Source: CAYRNY01 sp964425755 (GTDB lineage Bacteria > Chloroflexota > Anaerolineae > Aggregatilineales > Aggregatilineaceae). From it: DNA of 64,000 nt. This document shows, one piece after another, positions 1 to 8,495 of the stretch. The notes beneath the pieces were generated by a model, which saw only the letters and a list, made by a program, of their open reading frames with translations, had not been told where the DNA came from and made no database searches. Positions within the stretch are counted from its first letter, which is position 1. Each line of letters opens with the position of its first letter. Position numbers and translations under genes: made by a program. The stretch is from the NCBI GenBank assembly GCA_964425755.1, contig CAYRNY010000016.1, positions 62,001 through 126,000 on the forward strand. Reading direction: 5' to 3'.

Positions 1-2
1 GG

Positions 3-779
3 ACCTCTGAGCTGGACACCTTCACGATCGCATGTTTTCGCGCCCTGTTCGGCTTCCTGTTCCTGACCACGCTGGTGCCGCGTTTCCGCGCGCCGGTGCG
101 CGTGCGCGAGTATCGCGCCTGGATGCCCCGGTTGTTGCTGCTGGGCGTGTGCGTCAGCGCGACGGTGACGCTGTATACCTACGCCGTACAGCACACCACC
201 GCCGCCAACGCCGCGCTGCTCGTGAATTCCGCGCCGGTGTACGTCGCGGTGCTGGCCCCGGCGGTGATCGGGGAGCCACGCGCGCGGTATACGGTGCTCA
301 GCCTGGTGTGCGCGCTCGGCGGCATGATCCTGATCGCGGACCCGCGCAACCTGGATGTGACCTCAAGCGAGATGGGCGGCATCATCGCGGGCGCGTTTTC
401 CGGGTTGGGCTACGCGGTGGTGATGCTGATCAGCCGGTCGCTGCGCGGGCGCGTCACCGGCCTGACGCAAAATCTTTGGTCGACGGGCATGGTCGCGCTG
501 ATCCTGCTGCCCTGGGCCGCGCAGACCAGCACCACGACCATTGTGGACAATCTGCCGGTGTTGATTCCACTGGGCGTGTTTTCGCTTGGTATGTCGTACC
601 TGCTGTATTTTCTGGGGCTGGCGCGGGTCAGCGCGCAGGTGGTCAGCGTGGCGTCGTTGTTCGAGCCGGTGTTCGGGATCGTGATGGGGATGGTGTTCTT
701 CGCGGAGTTCCCGGACGCGTTTGGCTGGACCGGCGGCGTGTTGATCCTGGCGAGCGTGTACCTGATCTCGCGCCCGTGA
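3..779 (+). CDS. EamA/DMT-family membrane transporter (5' truncated by window edge)
   Basis: Open from the first bases of the window, so the true start lies to the left; 258 residues are visible and roughly 35-40 are probably missing compared with the usual 290-300 of ten-helix drug/metabolite transporters. The visible part has alternating hydrophobic helices in two related halves. The second EamA repeat ends in the characteristic segment with SLFEPVFGIVMGMVFFAE, followed by a final helix and the stop. It should be an inner-membrane permease exporting or importing a small metabolite; the substrate cannot be read. An internal ATG at 75 is probably not the start, because the in-frame upstream codons (TSELDTF...ACFRALFGFLFL) read as a typical DMT helix. 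Confidence 0.85.
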   Translation, partial: TSELDTFTIACFRALFGFLFLTTLVPRFRAPVRVREYRAWMPRLLLLGVCVSATVTLYTYAVQHTTAANAALLVNSAPVYVAVLAPAVIGEPRARYTVLSLVCALGGMILIADPRNLDVTSSEMGGIIAGAFSGLGYAVVMLISRSLRGRVTGLTQNLWSTGMVALILLPWAAQTSTTTIVDNLPVLIPLGVFSLGMSYLLYFLGLARVSAQVVSVASLFEPVFGIVMGMVFFAEFPDAFGWTGGVLILASVYLISRP

Positions 780-830
780 CGTAGCGCGCAGCCGCCAGTG
801 GTTAGCTTTCAGATACCGGAGATTCCGACC

Positions 831-1127
831 ATGCAAATACTCGCCCTCGAACACGAAACACCCGCCGCCAGCGCGGACCAATTCACCGGCGACCTGCTAC
901 GCGCCGAAGCCCGCCGCGTTTACGACCTGCAACAGGCGAACGTGATCCGCGCGATCTGGTTCCGCGCGGATCGCTCCGACGCCGTGCTGCTGCTGGAATG
1001 CCCCGACCTGGACGCGGCCCATGCGGCACTCGCGTCGCTGCCGCTGGTCCAGGCCGGGTTGATCGCGTTTGACGTGATCGCGCTGCGCCCGTACCCGGGG
1101 CTGGCGCGCCTGTTCGCTGCGCCGTAA
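831..1127 (+). CDS. small YciI/muconolactone-isomerase-like protein
   Basis: A 98-residue protein starting at the ATG at 831 (MQILALEH), with a GGAG-like ribosome site about 8 bases upstream; an earlier in-frame start at 798 would add 11 residues without a ribosome site. The alternation of beta strands and one helix (RAIWFRADRSDAVLLLECPD, then AHAALASLPLVQAGLIAFDVIAL) fits a dimeric ferredoxin-like alpha/beta barrel as in muconolactone isomerase or YciI-type proteins. No catalytic residue can be assigned. It lies just downstream of the EamA gene and convergent with the MFS gene. Family assignment is by fold-like pattern only. Confidence 0.7.
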   Translation: MQILALEHETPAASADQFTGDLLRAEARRVYDLQQANVIRAIWFRADRSDAVLLLECPDLDAAHAALASLPLVQAGLIAFDVIALRPYPGLARLFAAP

Positions 1128-1140
1128 GGCGTGCCCGCGC

Positions 1141-2403
1141 TCAGTCGGCGGCGGCAGCCACGAAGACCGCGCGCCGTACCCGCCGCAGCGCCGTGCCGAA
1201 CAGCGCCAGCACCGGCGACAACAGCAGCGCCGAAGTGACCAGCGCCGCGCGCAGCGAGACATCGCGCCCGACCAGGCCCACGCCGGGGCCGCCCACGATC
1301 TGCCCGATCGCGTTGATCTGCGCCGCGAACGAAAACACCGTCGCGCGGACCTCGGACGTGATGCTTGGGTTCACCCAGGCATTGAACAGCAGATTCGCCA
1401 CGCCGTTCAGGGTGCGGGTGGCGAGGTACATCAGCACGGCCAGCGCGAAGCCCGTCGCCAGCGCGAAGCCCAGCATCGCCAGCACGATCAGGGCGTAGGC
1501 GGCCAGCAGCACGCGCAGTACAGCCGCCGGGCGGTTGAGGTCCACGCGCCGCCGCACGATCTCGCTCGCGCCGATCGTCAGTAGCATCGACGCCGCGCCG
1601 AACAGCCCGAACCACACCACCGGGTCGAGTCCGCCGGCGCGGGGCAGCGTGATCGTCTCGATCATGTGCGCGGTCCACAGCCGGTCGAAGCCTTCACTGG
1701 AAAGCCCCTGGAATGCCGCTACCCCGATGAAGATCAGCAACACGGCACGCCCGCGCACCAGCCGCAAACCGTCGCCCAGCGCGCGCCACAGCGAACGCCA
1801 GGACTCGCGTTCTGCGGACGGCACGGGCGTGAACCCGCGCTCCGGCATCACGGCGGCCAGCGTCACCCCTAACACGACGAACAACAGCCCGCCGAGTACG
1901 ATCGGGAGCTGGATGTGCACGCTCGCCAGGGCGACGCTCGCGCCGATGCCCAGCAAGCCGCCCGCCTGCCCGACCTGCGCGCCGCGCACGAACGCTTCAC
2001 CGGCGCGCCGTTCGCCGATCTCGTCGGCGATCCAGGCTTGTGTCGCGCCGCTGGTGAACGTCGCGCCCAGCCCCCAGAGCACCTGTGCCGCGAGCACCGC
2101 CTCAAAGCGCGGGATCGCACCTTCCAGGGCGAACCCCACGCCGATCAGCAGCAGGCCGATGATCACCGACAGGCGACGGCTGTACACGTCCGCGACGATG
2201 CCCGTCGGCACTTCGAAGATGAAAACCACCGCTTCCAGCAGCGTGCCGACCAGCACCAACTGCAGCGGGTCAAGCCGCACCACCGTGACCTGGTAGACCA
2301 TGTTCACCGTCACGATGAGCGCGAAAAACAGCGATGACGCGCCTTCCAGCGCCAGGTAGACGCGGTAGGCGTCCCGTTGTTTGAACAACGATGCAAACAC
2401 CAT
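1141..2403 (-). CDS. MFS drug-type exporter
   Basis: A 420-residue, about 12-helix major facilitator. Motif A between helices 2 and 3 reads GIVADVYSRR, the G-x-x-x-D-x-x-x-R-R signature of drug/proton antiporters, and the N-terminal half (LEAVVFIFEVPTG, AQVLWGLGATFTSGATQAWIAD) resembles tetracycline/macrolide-type exporters. The start at 2403 (MVFASLFKQ) is chosen because AAAGGAC precedes it at good spacing; a longer reading to 2460 would run into the leader hairpin. It is transcribed from a promoter about 260 bases upstream, through a leader with a short peptide and hairpins (see separate entries), which suggests induced expression. Substrate unknown. Confidence 0.88.
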   Translation of the reverse strand: MVFASLFKQRDAYRVYLALEGASSLFFALIVTVNMVYQVTVVRLDPLQLVLVGTLLEAVVFIFEVPTGIVADVYSRRLSVIIGLLLIGVGFALEGAIPRFEAVLAAQVLWGLGATFTSGATQAWIADEIGERRAGEAFVRGAQVGQAGGLLGIGASVALASVHIQLPIVLGGLLFVVLGVTLAAVMPERGFTPVPSAERESWRSLWRALGDGLRLVRGRAVLLIFIGVAAFQGLSSEGFDRLWTAHMIETITLPRAGGLDPVVWFGLFGAASMLLTIGASEIVRRRVDLNRPAAVLRVLLAAYALIVLAMLGFALATGFALAVLMYLATRTLNGVANLLFNAWVNPSITSEVRATVFSFAAQINAIGQIVGGPGVGLVGRDVSLRAALVTSALLLSPVLALFGTALRRVRRAVFVAAAAD

Positions 2404-2456
2404 GCATGTCCTTTGGAACGATAGGTTGTGTTTGTGTTGGCGGGGAATCAAACACC

Positions 2457-2481
2457 CCACAGGCGAAGCGGTGGCCTGTGG
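2457..2481 (-). promoter_or_regulatory. hairpin upstream of the MFS gene (possible attenuator)
   Basis: A perfect 8-bp inverted repeat, CCACAGGC (2457-2464) and GCCTGTGG (2474-2481), with a 9-base loop. On the minus transcript it is followed by GGTGTTTGATT, a poor U-run, so it could be a weak terminator or a spacer structure about 50 bases before the start codon. Confidence 0.4.
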
Positions 2482-2546
2482 TCGCCGCGCGGGGCTGCGC
2501 GAGAGATCAGGTATTGCGGGATATCAGGTGCAGGGGACGCGCGCGA

Positions 2547-2609
2547 TCAGCAGGCGCACCACCGATCATGTGCGATCAGGATGGTGGTGAGTGGGCATAG
2601 TGTTTGCAT
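2547..2609 (-). CDS. putative 20-residue leader peptide of the MFS exporter
   Basis: An ATG at 2609 has AGGAG (2622-2618) exactly 8 bases upstream and is followed by 20 codons ending in TGA at 2549-2547. The peptide begins MQTLCPLTTILIAH and ends RWCAC. It lies in the leader between the promoter and the exporter gene. Its DNA overlaps a hairpin whose arms are CACCACC and GGTGGTG. Short, well-translated upstream frames of this kind control several antibiotic-resistance genes by ribosome stalling; that role is inference here. It could also be a chance frame. Confidence 0.45.
   Translation of the reverse strand: MQTLCPLTTILIAHDRWCAC
2557..2589 (-). promoter_or_regulatory. hairpin inside the leader peptide frame
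   Basis: CACCACC at 2557-2563 pairs with GGTGGTG at 2583-2589, and an inner GATC/GATC pair extends the stem. It could switch structure with the position of a ribosome on the leader peptide. Confidence 0.4.
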
Positions 2610-2670
2610 GGTCGCGGCTCCTGTGGCTCCACCCGCTGGCGCGGGATGCTTTCTACGTCGTGCGCGCCCA

Positions 2671-2700
2671 ATTGTATGGCACGATTTGGCGACCTGTCAA
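2671..2700 (-). promoter_or_regulatory. sigma70-type promoter for the MFS leader
   Basis: On the minus strand a perfect TTGACA -35 (2700-2695) is followed after 18 bases by TACAAT (2676-2671). Transcription would start near 2664, giving a leader of about 260 bases before the MFS start codon. Confidence 0.7.
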
Positions 2701-2744
2701 GGCGGAGAACCGGCGCGACCATGCCGGCACACGAACGCACCACG

Positions 2745-4070
2745 TTACGGCAACGCGACCGCACATTCACCGGATCCGGCTGCGCACGTCGCCAGCCACG
2801 TGCCGTTCCACTGCACGTCGAAATCGGCGCGCGTCCAGAACAACCGCGACGGATTGAGCGTCAGGATGCTGCGCAGGTAGCGGCAAGCATCCGGTTTGGG
2901 CGGGTCGCTGGCTTCGTTCCAGGACCAGGCTTGCAGGCAGTCCCCGGTGGGGAAGGCGCTCAGCGGCACGTTGAGAAACGTGCTTTCCCACGCGGTGACG
3001 GCAAGCTGTCCGCCAGGATAGGCGAGCACCAGCGCCGACAGGTCCACCGCTGCCCCGGACGCGTTCAGCACGGCCAGCGACCGGCTGTCGTAGACGATGA
3101 CCACGTCGCGCCGGGTGCCGGGCGTGGGGGTCGCAGTTGGCCGGGCGGTCGGGGTTGGGGCTGCTGTAGCGGCTGCCGGTGGTACGATCTCCGCATCGCC
3201 TGCCGGCGGCGGTGGGGCAGCGTCCGGCCTGGTCGGGGGACCGGCTACGGCGGCCTGCGTGACCGTCTCCGCCAGCGCGACCACCGCCGCCAGCGTGTCC
3301 GGCAGCAGCACCAGGTCCGCCGGGGTCTCGACCTCGGCCAGCGCCTGCTGCACGCCATCCGTGTACAGCACGTAGAGCCGCTCCCCGGCGTTTGCTGGCA
3401 GCGACAGGACCGGTTGCCACGCCTGCCAGCCCGCGTTCAGGGGTCTGCCCTGCAGGTCAAACAGCCGCACCCCGGTAACGTCGTGCACCCAATCCGGGCT
3501 GCTGCCGGCCCAGCGGTAGCGCTCGGTTGACAGGTACAGCACGCGGTTGACCGGATCGAGCTGGGCAGGCAGCACGTTGGGCCGCGCGCCGAGCACGACA
3601 ATCAGCAAGTGGCCGTCACGGTGCGGCGCAGTGCCGACGCCGACCTCGCGGTAATCGTCGTTCGTGATGGCGCGCGTGTGGGTATCCGACCCCCGCCACC
3701 ACGTGATCGCCTGGCTCACGCCCGCGCCGACGTAGCCAATTTCGCCGATCGCGACCCGGTCGGCGCGCCCGTAGTCGGGCCAGTTGTACGGCGGGGCGCT
3801 GGCCCGTTCTGGCGGGGTCTCGCCGCCTGGACCGGTGTGGATATCGTCGGGCAGGTCGGGCAGCCCGATCAGGTAGTCAGCTTGCTGCTGCGCCAGCGCG
3901 CCGAGTGTGGTGTTTGGCTGCAGCGGCCACAAGCCTTCCGTCACGCGCCACGCGTTGAGCGCGGCGACGAGTTCGCGCGCCAGGTCGGGGTCCGGTTGTG
4001 CGCGGGCCGGGTGCGGGACGGTGCTCAGGGATAACAACAGGACGAGAGTGATGGCGAGTGCACGCTGCAT
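2745..4070 (-). CDS. secreted CAP-domain (SCP/PR1-like) protein
   Basis: A 441-residue protein with a Sec signal peptide (MQRALAITLVLLLSLS, then PARAQ). Residues about 28-165 form a CAP/SCP domain: helix LARELVAALNAWRVTEGLWPL, LGALAQQQADYLI, and HTRAITNDDYREVGVGTAPHRDGHLLIVVLGA, the last being the usual CAP core. A second, beta-rich domain follows, then a Pro/Thr/Ala-rich linker (about 280-315, PTPTARPTATPTPGT). The C-terminal domain has paired Cys (GDCLQAW, KPDACRYL, ATCAAGSGEC), suggesting disulfides outside the cell. CAP proteins bind lipids or wall components or act as proteases; the role here is unknown. Single gene on the minus strand. Confidence 0.85.
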   Translation of the reverse strand: MQRALAITLVLLLSLSTVPHPARAQPDPDLARELVAALNAWRVTEGLWPLQPNTTLGALAQQQADYLIGLPDLPDDIHTGPGGETPPERASAPPYNWPDYGRADRVAIGEIGYVGAGVSQAITWWRGSDTHTRAITNDDYREVGVGTAPHRDGHLLIVVLGARPNVLPAQLDPVNRVLYLSTERYRWAGSSPDWVHDVTGVRLFDLQGRPLNAGWQAWQPVLSLPANAGERLYVLYTDGVQQALAEVETPADLVLLPDTLAAVVALAETVTQAAVAGPPTRPDAAPPPPAGDAEIVPPAAATAAPTPTARPTATPTPGTRRDVVIVYDSRSLAVLNASGAAVDLSALVLAYPGGQLAVTAWESTFLNVPLSAFPTGDCLQAWSWNEASDPPKPDACRYLRSILTLNPSRLFWTRADFDVQWNGTWLATCAAGSGECAVALP

Positions 4071-4137
4071 AATAGCGTACTCCAGTCGCTATGTTATAGG
4101 TTTATATATTGTAGAATGAATCAACGTCCGTTGCACA

Positions 4138-5100
4138 TTATTGGGGTATTTCAAACGCCAGGCAGCGGCGAATCCCTTCCGCCAGCGGCAGCGGTTGCCA
4201 GCCATGCTGGGAGATGATCTTGCCGGGATGCGGCTCCCACCCGGCGGTGATGAACTTCACCTGCACCCGCGACATGATCGGCGGGCGGCGCGTGACGCGG
4301 GCGAGCGCTTCCAGCACGCGGATCGCGGGCACCAGGGGCGCGACCGGCACTTCCGGCGGCACGTAGGCACGCGTGTGCTGCCGCACGGTCCGCGCGATCG
4401 TCTTGAGATCGGTCATGCCGTCGCTGATGATGTACGCCCCGCGATGGCCCATCGCGCGCCGGATACCATCCGCGAGCGAGTCGACGTGCACGACCGGAAA
4501 GCGCCCCGCCACGATCACGGGGACTTTCCACAGCCGCCAGTGCGCCACGTCGTTTATGTAGCGCGTGATGCCGGGACTGGCCTCGACACCGCCGTAGACC
4601 GCCGCCGGGTGAATCGTGGTCAGCGGCAGATCGCGTTCCGCTGCGAACGTGGTCACGCTGCGGTAGGCGCGTATCATCGAGCGGAAGTACGGCGTCATGT
4701 GCGTGCCGTCCGCGAGGGGCTGCGTTTCACGGATCGCGCCGTCTACGTCTGGCCGGAAGACTTCGTAGGCCGAAATGTACGTCAATGGCCGGACTCCGGC
4801 GGCCTGCAGCGCGCCGAGGAACGTCTCCAGCAGCCCGACATTGACGCGCTCGAAGATCGCCGTATCGCGCCGGAATTGTTCCGGCAGCCCGATCCCGTAG
4901 ACCACGTGGTCGACCCCTTCCAGCGCCGCCGCGAATCCCTCGGCGGTGAATTGCGGATGTTCGATCACGCGCACGTTGTCCGGAAACGGCAGCTTGCGTG
5001 CGTCGCGCACCAGGACGGTGACGGCGTGTTCCGTCCGCGCGAGGGCGTGCACCAGCGCGTAACCGATCTGACCTGTCGCCCCGGTTACCAGCAGTCGCAT
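4138..5100 (-). CDS. NAD(P)-binding SDR/epimerase-family protein
   Basis: A 320-residue atypical extended short-chain dehydrogenase/NmrA-like protein. The N-terminal Rossmann motif is GATGQIG at residues 7-13, and there is a sugar-nucleotide-epimerase-type segment HPAAVYGG in the middle. The usual catalytic YxxxK pair is not evident (ISAYEVF lacks the Lys), so it may bind NAD(P) or a quinone without classical SDR chemistry. A strong ribosome site, GGAGGAT, precedes the ATG at 5100. Upstream lies the Zn-ribbon gene in the same direction. Substrate not recognised. Confidence 0.82.
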   Translation of the reverse strand: MRLLVTGATGQIGYALVHALARTEHAVTVLVRDARKLPFPDNVRVIEHPQFTAEGFAAALEGVDHVVYGIGLPEQFRRDTAIFERVNVGLLETFLGALQAAGVRPLTYISAYEVFRPDVDGAIRETQPLADGTHMTPYFRSMIRAYRSVTTFAAERDLPLTTIHPAAVYGGVEASPGITRYINDVAHWRLWKVPVIVAGRFPVVHVDSLADGIRRAMGHRGAYIISDGMTDLKTIARTVRQHTRAYVPPEVPVAPLVPAIRVLEALARVTRRPPIMSRVQVKFITAGWEPHPGKIISQHGWQPLPLAEGIRRCLAFEIPQ

Positions 5101-5225
5101 GGTCGATCCTCCTCTGCTCAGCCTGCCTGCACTATAACATGCCTGTCGCGCGTGCGCACCGCGCCGGGAAACGAACCACCGGGCGCGGTGGCCCGGTGGC
5201 GTGTATGGGAAGCGGTATATGGCGT

Positions 5226-5471
5226 TCAGTTCGCGAACAGGATGTCGATGAACGTTCCGATGTCGTCTTTGCCTTCGAGTATCTTGAGGTTATAGACCTC
5301 GGTATAACCGCAGTTATTGCACGATACAAACGCGTAACGGTGTGGCTGGACCTCGAACAGGCGCGAGAGGCCCGTACCGGCCATCGCCAGCCGTTCGGTG
5401 TACCCGCCCCGGTTTTCGCACTTAGGGCACACGAACTTATCCGCCAGCACGCCGTCAATATGCTTTGCCAT
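5226..5471 (-). CDS. small Zn-ribbon nucleic-acid-binding-like protein (COG3478 type)
   Basis: An 81-residue protein with two CxxC knuckles, CPKCENRGGYTER near residue 15 and CNNCGYTEVYNL near residue 51, spaced as in the predicted nucleic-acid-binding Zn-ribbon family that includes YpzJ-like proteins. The end, LKILEGKDDIGTFIDILF, is also typical of the family. AGGAG precedes the ATG at 5471. The role is unknown in the family generally. Confidence 0.85.
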   Translation of the reverse strand: MAKHIDGVLADKFVCPKCENRGGYTERLAMAGTGLSRLFEVQPHRYAFVSCNNCGYTEVYNLKILEGKDDIGTFIDILFAN

Positions 5472-5557
5472 AGCTTTTACTCCTCGCTAATGCGTGAACC
5501 GATAACATGATATACGCAGATGAGGCGCAGCGGTCCCCTAAAATCCAGGGGGATCGC

Positions 5558-6217
5558 TCAGCGCGCGCGGTCCCCGGCGAGATCGTGGACATCAGGACAC
5601 GGGACCGTGCGGCCCGCAAACGGGATCAGGAACGGCACGCGGCAACGGTAAGCATGATACGCGGGGCCGATCTCCCGCGCGAGCCGCCGTTCCTCAAACC
5701 GCGCGCCGATCACGAAGTACAGCGTCGCCCCGGCGGCGAACGCAAGCCCTGCCGCGCGCATGGTCGGAAAGGTCCAGATGTACACGATCGAGAACAGGTA
5801 CAGCGGGTGCCGCACAAGGCCGTACATGCCGCGCTGCACGAACGGTTCCGGCGGCAGCGGCAGCGCATCGCCTGCCAGGTACGCCGCCGCCTGGCGCAGC
5901 CCCGCAAACCGCCAGACGTCGACCTGCAATGCCGTCACGACCAGCCCGACCAGACTCGCGATCTGCGCCAGCGTAAGCAGCGCCGCCGCGATGCCCGTCG
6001 CATCCCACACGACCGGCCCCGGTCGCAGCGCCAGCAGCGCCAACACGGGCAAGATCGTGATCGCGCCGAACACGTTATACAGCAGGCGGTACAGGCCGTG
6101 ATAGGCCCGCTCGCCGAGCAGGGCGCGGGCCGCGCGTTTGAACGGCGGCGCGGCGGTCAGGCTGTGCAGCACGCCGAATAGCAGCAGCGCCAATAGCATC
6201 AGGATCGCATCGAACAT
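5558..6217 (-). CDS. isoprenylcysteine methyltransferase/NnrU-like membrane protein
   Basis: A 219-residue protein with five or six hydrophobic segments. The C-terminal half has the ICMT/PEMT-type signature RGMYGLVRHPLYLFSIVY near residue 131, then EERRLAREIGPAYHAYRCRV near 175, where the R-HP and E-R residues bind S-adenosylmethionine in related enzymes. It is probably a membrane methyltransferase or NnrU-like protein of unknown substrate. It stands alone between the Zn-ribbon gene and the adenine methylase, all on the minus strand. Confidence 0.78.
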   Translation of the reverse strand: MFDAILMLLALLLFGVLHSLTAAPPFKRAARALLGERAYHGLYRLLYNVFGAITILPVLALLALRPGPVVWDATGIAAALLTLAQIASLVGLVVTALQVDVWRFAGLRQAAAYLAGDALPLPPEPFVQRGMYGLVRHPLYLFSIVYIWTFPTMRAAGLAFAAGATLYFVIGARFEERRLAREIGPAYHAYRCRVPFLIPFAGRTVPCPDVHDLAGDRAR

Positions 6218-6283
6218 CGGGCATCGCTCCGTGTAGGGTTGTCTGGACCAGATTATAGGCCAACCGGTGCGTGATAGCCCGCA

Positions 6284-7345
6284 TTACTCCGCGATCAACA
6301 GCAACTCGCGTGAAGCCCGCTTGGAGAGCGCGTAACGCTGCGGCTGGTCGGCGACCGTCACGCGCGGCTTGACGGCGCGCAGCAGGTCGAGCAGCTCGCC
6401 GCGCGCGGGGATGCCGTCCGCGCGGTAGGACACGACCAGGATCGAGTCGCGGAAGCGCTCGAACACGGCGGCGAACGCGTCCCGGATGCGGCGCGGATCG
6501 GTCCAGGGCGACGGCTGCGGGATCATGCGGCGGTGCCTGGAGCCGTAATCCACGCGCGCCGGCCACGCGACGTAGTCGGCCAACCCTTCGAGGAAGTGAT
6601 AGAAGCCGTGATAATCCACGCGGCTGCCCTTCGCGCTGATGTAGGGCGGGTCGATGTACACCAGGTCGACATCGCGCGGCGCGTCGAGCGCGTCCCCGCA
6701 CAGCGCGCGGTTGTCGCGCCCGTTGTCGAGGATCGCGGCGTTCGCTTCGCTGACGAACGCGCGCAGATGGTCCGGGAACGGCGTGTCCCACGTGGTCTTG
6801 TTGCCGAACGAGCGCTCTACCCGCGCCAGCCGCATGTACAGGTTCGCGCGGTGGAACAGGTTGAACGGGCGCTTGGCGATGCACGCCTGGTACAGCGCGA
6901 ACCGCGCGATATCCGCCGCGTAACCGTACAGCAGCGTGTCGATGTTGGTGATCGTGCGGTCCAGCCACGCGTTTTCAGCGTCGGTGAAGTAGATGTCGCG
7001 AAACGTGCGCTGGATGAAGTCCGGGTAGGCAATATCCGGGTGCGCGGTGAGGATGCGCGCCAGGTCGTCGTCGCACAGCCGCGCCCCGGGATTCTCGATC
7101 AGGGCGCGCGCCATCTGCCAGTTTGCGCGCAGCACGTCGTTGTAGATCACGCGTTTTCCGGCGCGTTTGAACGTGTGCGCGATCACGCCCGTCCCGCCGA
7201 ACAGGTCCAGCGCGGAGTCAAAGTCCAGGTGCGCGACGGAGTCCCAGATCCACGCGGCGAGCTTGCGCTTGCTGCCCTGGTAGCGCGTCGAGGGGAAGGG
7301 ATGGTCGCGGTCAGGGATGGCGCGCGGGTGTGGCATCCGGCGCAC
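6284..7345 (-). CDS. Dam-family (D12 class) adenine-N6 DNA methyltransferase
   Basis: A 353-residue protein with the D12-class order: motif X FPSTRYQGSK (residues 17-26), SAM-binding motif I DLFGGTGV (47-54), and catalytic motif IV DPPY (232-235). It should methylate adenine in DNA at a short site not predictable from sequence. No restriction endonuclease gene lies next to it, so it looks solitary. It begins right after the SDR gene upstream on the minus strand: the GTG at 7345 is 3 bases from that stop and an ATG at 7336 is the alternative start, so the two are probably co-transcribed. Confidence 0.88.
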   Translation of the reverse strand: MRRMPHPRAIPDRDHPFPSTRYQGSKRKLAAWIWDSVAHLDFDSALDLFGGTGVIAHTFKRAGKRVIYNDVLRANWQMARALIENPGARLCDDDLARILTAHPDIAYPDFIQRTFRDIYFTDAENAWLDRTITNIDTLLYGYAADIARFALYQACIAKRPFNLFHRANLYMRLARVERSFGNKTTWDTPFPDHLRAFVSEANAAILDNGRDNRALCGDALDAPRDVDLVYIDPPYISAKGSRVDYHGFYHFLEGLADYVAWPARVDYGSRHRRMIPQPSPWTDPRRIRDAFAAVFERFRDSILVVSYRADGIPARGELLDLLRAVKPRVTVADQPQRYALSKRASRELLLIAE

Positions 7346-7348
7346 GGC

Positions 7349-8332
7349 TCACAGCTCGCCGTGCGCGCGATACCACTCGTACGTGTCGCGCAGACTCTGC
7401 TGGATCGGGACTTGCGGCTCGCCCAGCTCGCGCCACGCCTTGCGGCAGTCGAAAAACATCATGTGCGTGCTGAGCTTCAACTGCCCGCCCTCGATGGGCA
7501 CCGACACGCCGAGCGCGCGCAGCCCGTCCACCACGTGCGCCGCGACGTGCACCACCGGCCCCGGCAGCGGGATCGCGTGCATAGGCCGCCCCACAGCATC
7601 CGCCGTGAGTTTCAGCCACGCCTTGTGTGTCAGGTCCACCGCGCCAAGCAGATAGCGCTCACCGGTGCGCCCGCGTTCCGCCGCTGCCACGTGCACCGCT
7701 GCCACGTCGCGCACATCGATCACCGTGACCCCGCCGGGGGGCACGGTCGGCGGGACGTTGCCGCGCGCCAGCTCGATCACCACGCTGCTGCTGATCTGGT
7801 TCAGGTCGCCGGGACCGGTGATCACCGCCGGGTTGAGGATCACGCAGTCCAGCCCGCGCCGGATCGCGCGGTAGACTTCGGCTTCGGCCAGAAACTTGCT
7901 GTGGCCGTAGGGGGTCAGGCTTGGGTCGTAGTTGAAGCGCACCGTCTCATCGACCGGGCGCAGGTCGTCGCGGTGGCCCATCGCGGCGGCGCTGCTGGTG
8001 AGGATCACGCGCTTGACGCCGCGTGTCTCCGCCGCCTGCAGGACGTAGCGCGTCCCGTCCACGTTGACGCGGTAGATCAGGTCCGGATCGTTGCGCCAGT
8101 ACGCCGATACCGCCGCGACGTGGAACACCCAGTCGATGCCTTCAATCGCGTCCAGCAGTGACTCGTAATCCAGCACGTCACCGACGACACGCTCGCAGGG
8201 GATATCCTGCACGAGGTCGAGCCGGCTGGTTTCGCGCTGCAAAATGCGCACCCGGTAGCCGGCCTGTACCAGCGCGCGCGCTACATGCGAGCCGACGAAG
8301 CCCGTCCCGCCCGTAACCAGAGCCGTGAGCAT
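7349..8332 (-). CDS. dihydroflavonol-reductase-like NAD(P)-dependent SDR
   Basis: A 327-residue extended SDR. The Rossmann motif TGGTGFVG is at residues 7-14, VFHVAAVSAYW follows near 69, and the catalytic YGHSK is at 142-146. It resembles dihydroflavonol-4-reductase/3-beta-HSD-type enzymes that reduce ketones or epimerise sugar nucleotides; the substrate is unknown. The start at 8332 is chosen because GAGAGGAT precedes it and it gives the standard short N-terminus; a longer reading to 8362 adds ten unlikely residues. It probably forms an operon with the Dam-type methylase immediately downstream. Confidence 0.87.
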   Translation of the reverse strand: MLTALVTGGTGFVGSHVARALVQAGYRVRILQRETSRLDLVQDIPCERVVGDVLDYESLLDAIEGIDWVFHVAAVSAYWRNDPDLIYRVNVDGTRYVLQAAETRGVKRVILTSSAAAMGHRDDLRPVDETVRFNYDPSLTPYGHSKFLAEAEVYRAIRRGLDCVILNPAVITGPGDLNQISSSVVIELARGNVPPTVPPGGVTVIDVRDVAAVHVAAAERGRTGERYLLGAVDLTHKAWLKLTADAVGRPMHAIPLPGPVVHVAAHVVDGLRALGVSVPIEGGQLKLSTHMMFFDCRKAWRELGEPQVPIQQSLRDTYEWYRAHGEL

Positions 8333-8495
8333 GGGGGTGATCCTCTCCCAGAAGCCAATCACAAATTGCCTGCCAGTGTCTCGCCCCTAATCTTACGGCG
8401 GGTTGGCGCAGATGCCAAGTTAGGGCCGCGCGCACCGCTACGGACCGGGCGACCCGCAGGCCGCCCGGAGCGTCTGATGTTAGGTTATGCGCCGC

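Larger units (their letters stand above)
2404..2744. other. 341-bp intergenic region holding the MFS leader
   Basis: Between the MFS start and the stop of the CAP-domain gene. On the minus strand it contains a good sigma70-type promoter (2671-2700), a short reading frame with its own Shine-Dalgarno (2547-2609), a hairpin inside that frame (2557-2589) and a second hairpin (2457-2481). I see no full-size gene in it. Confidence 0.6.
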
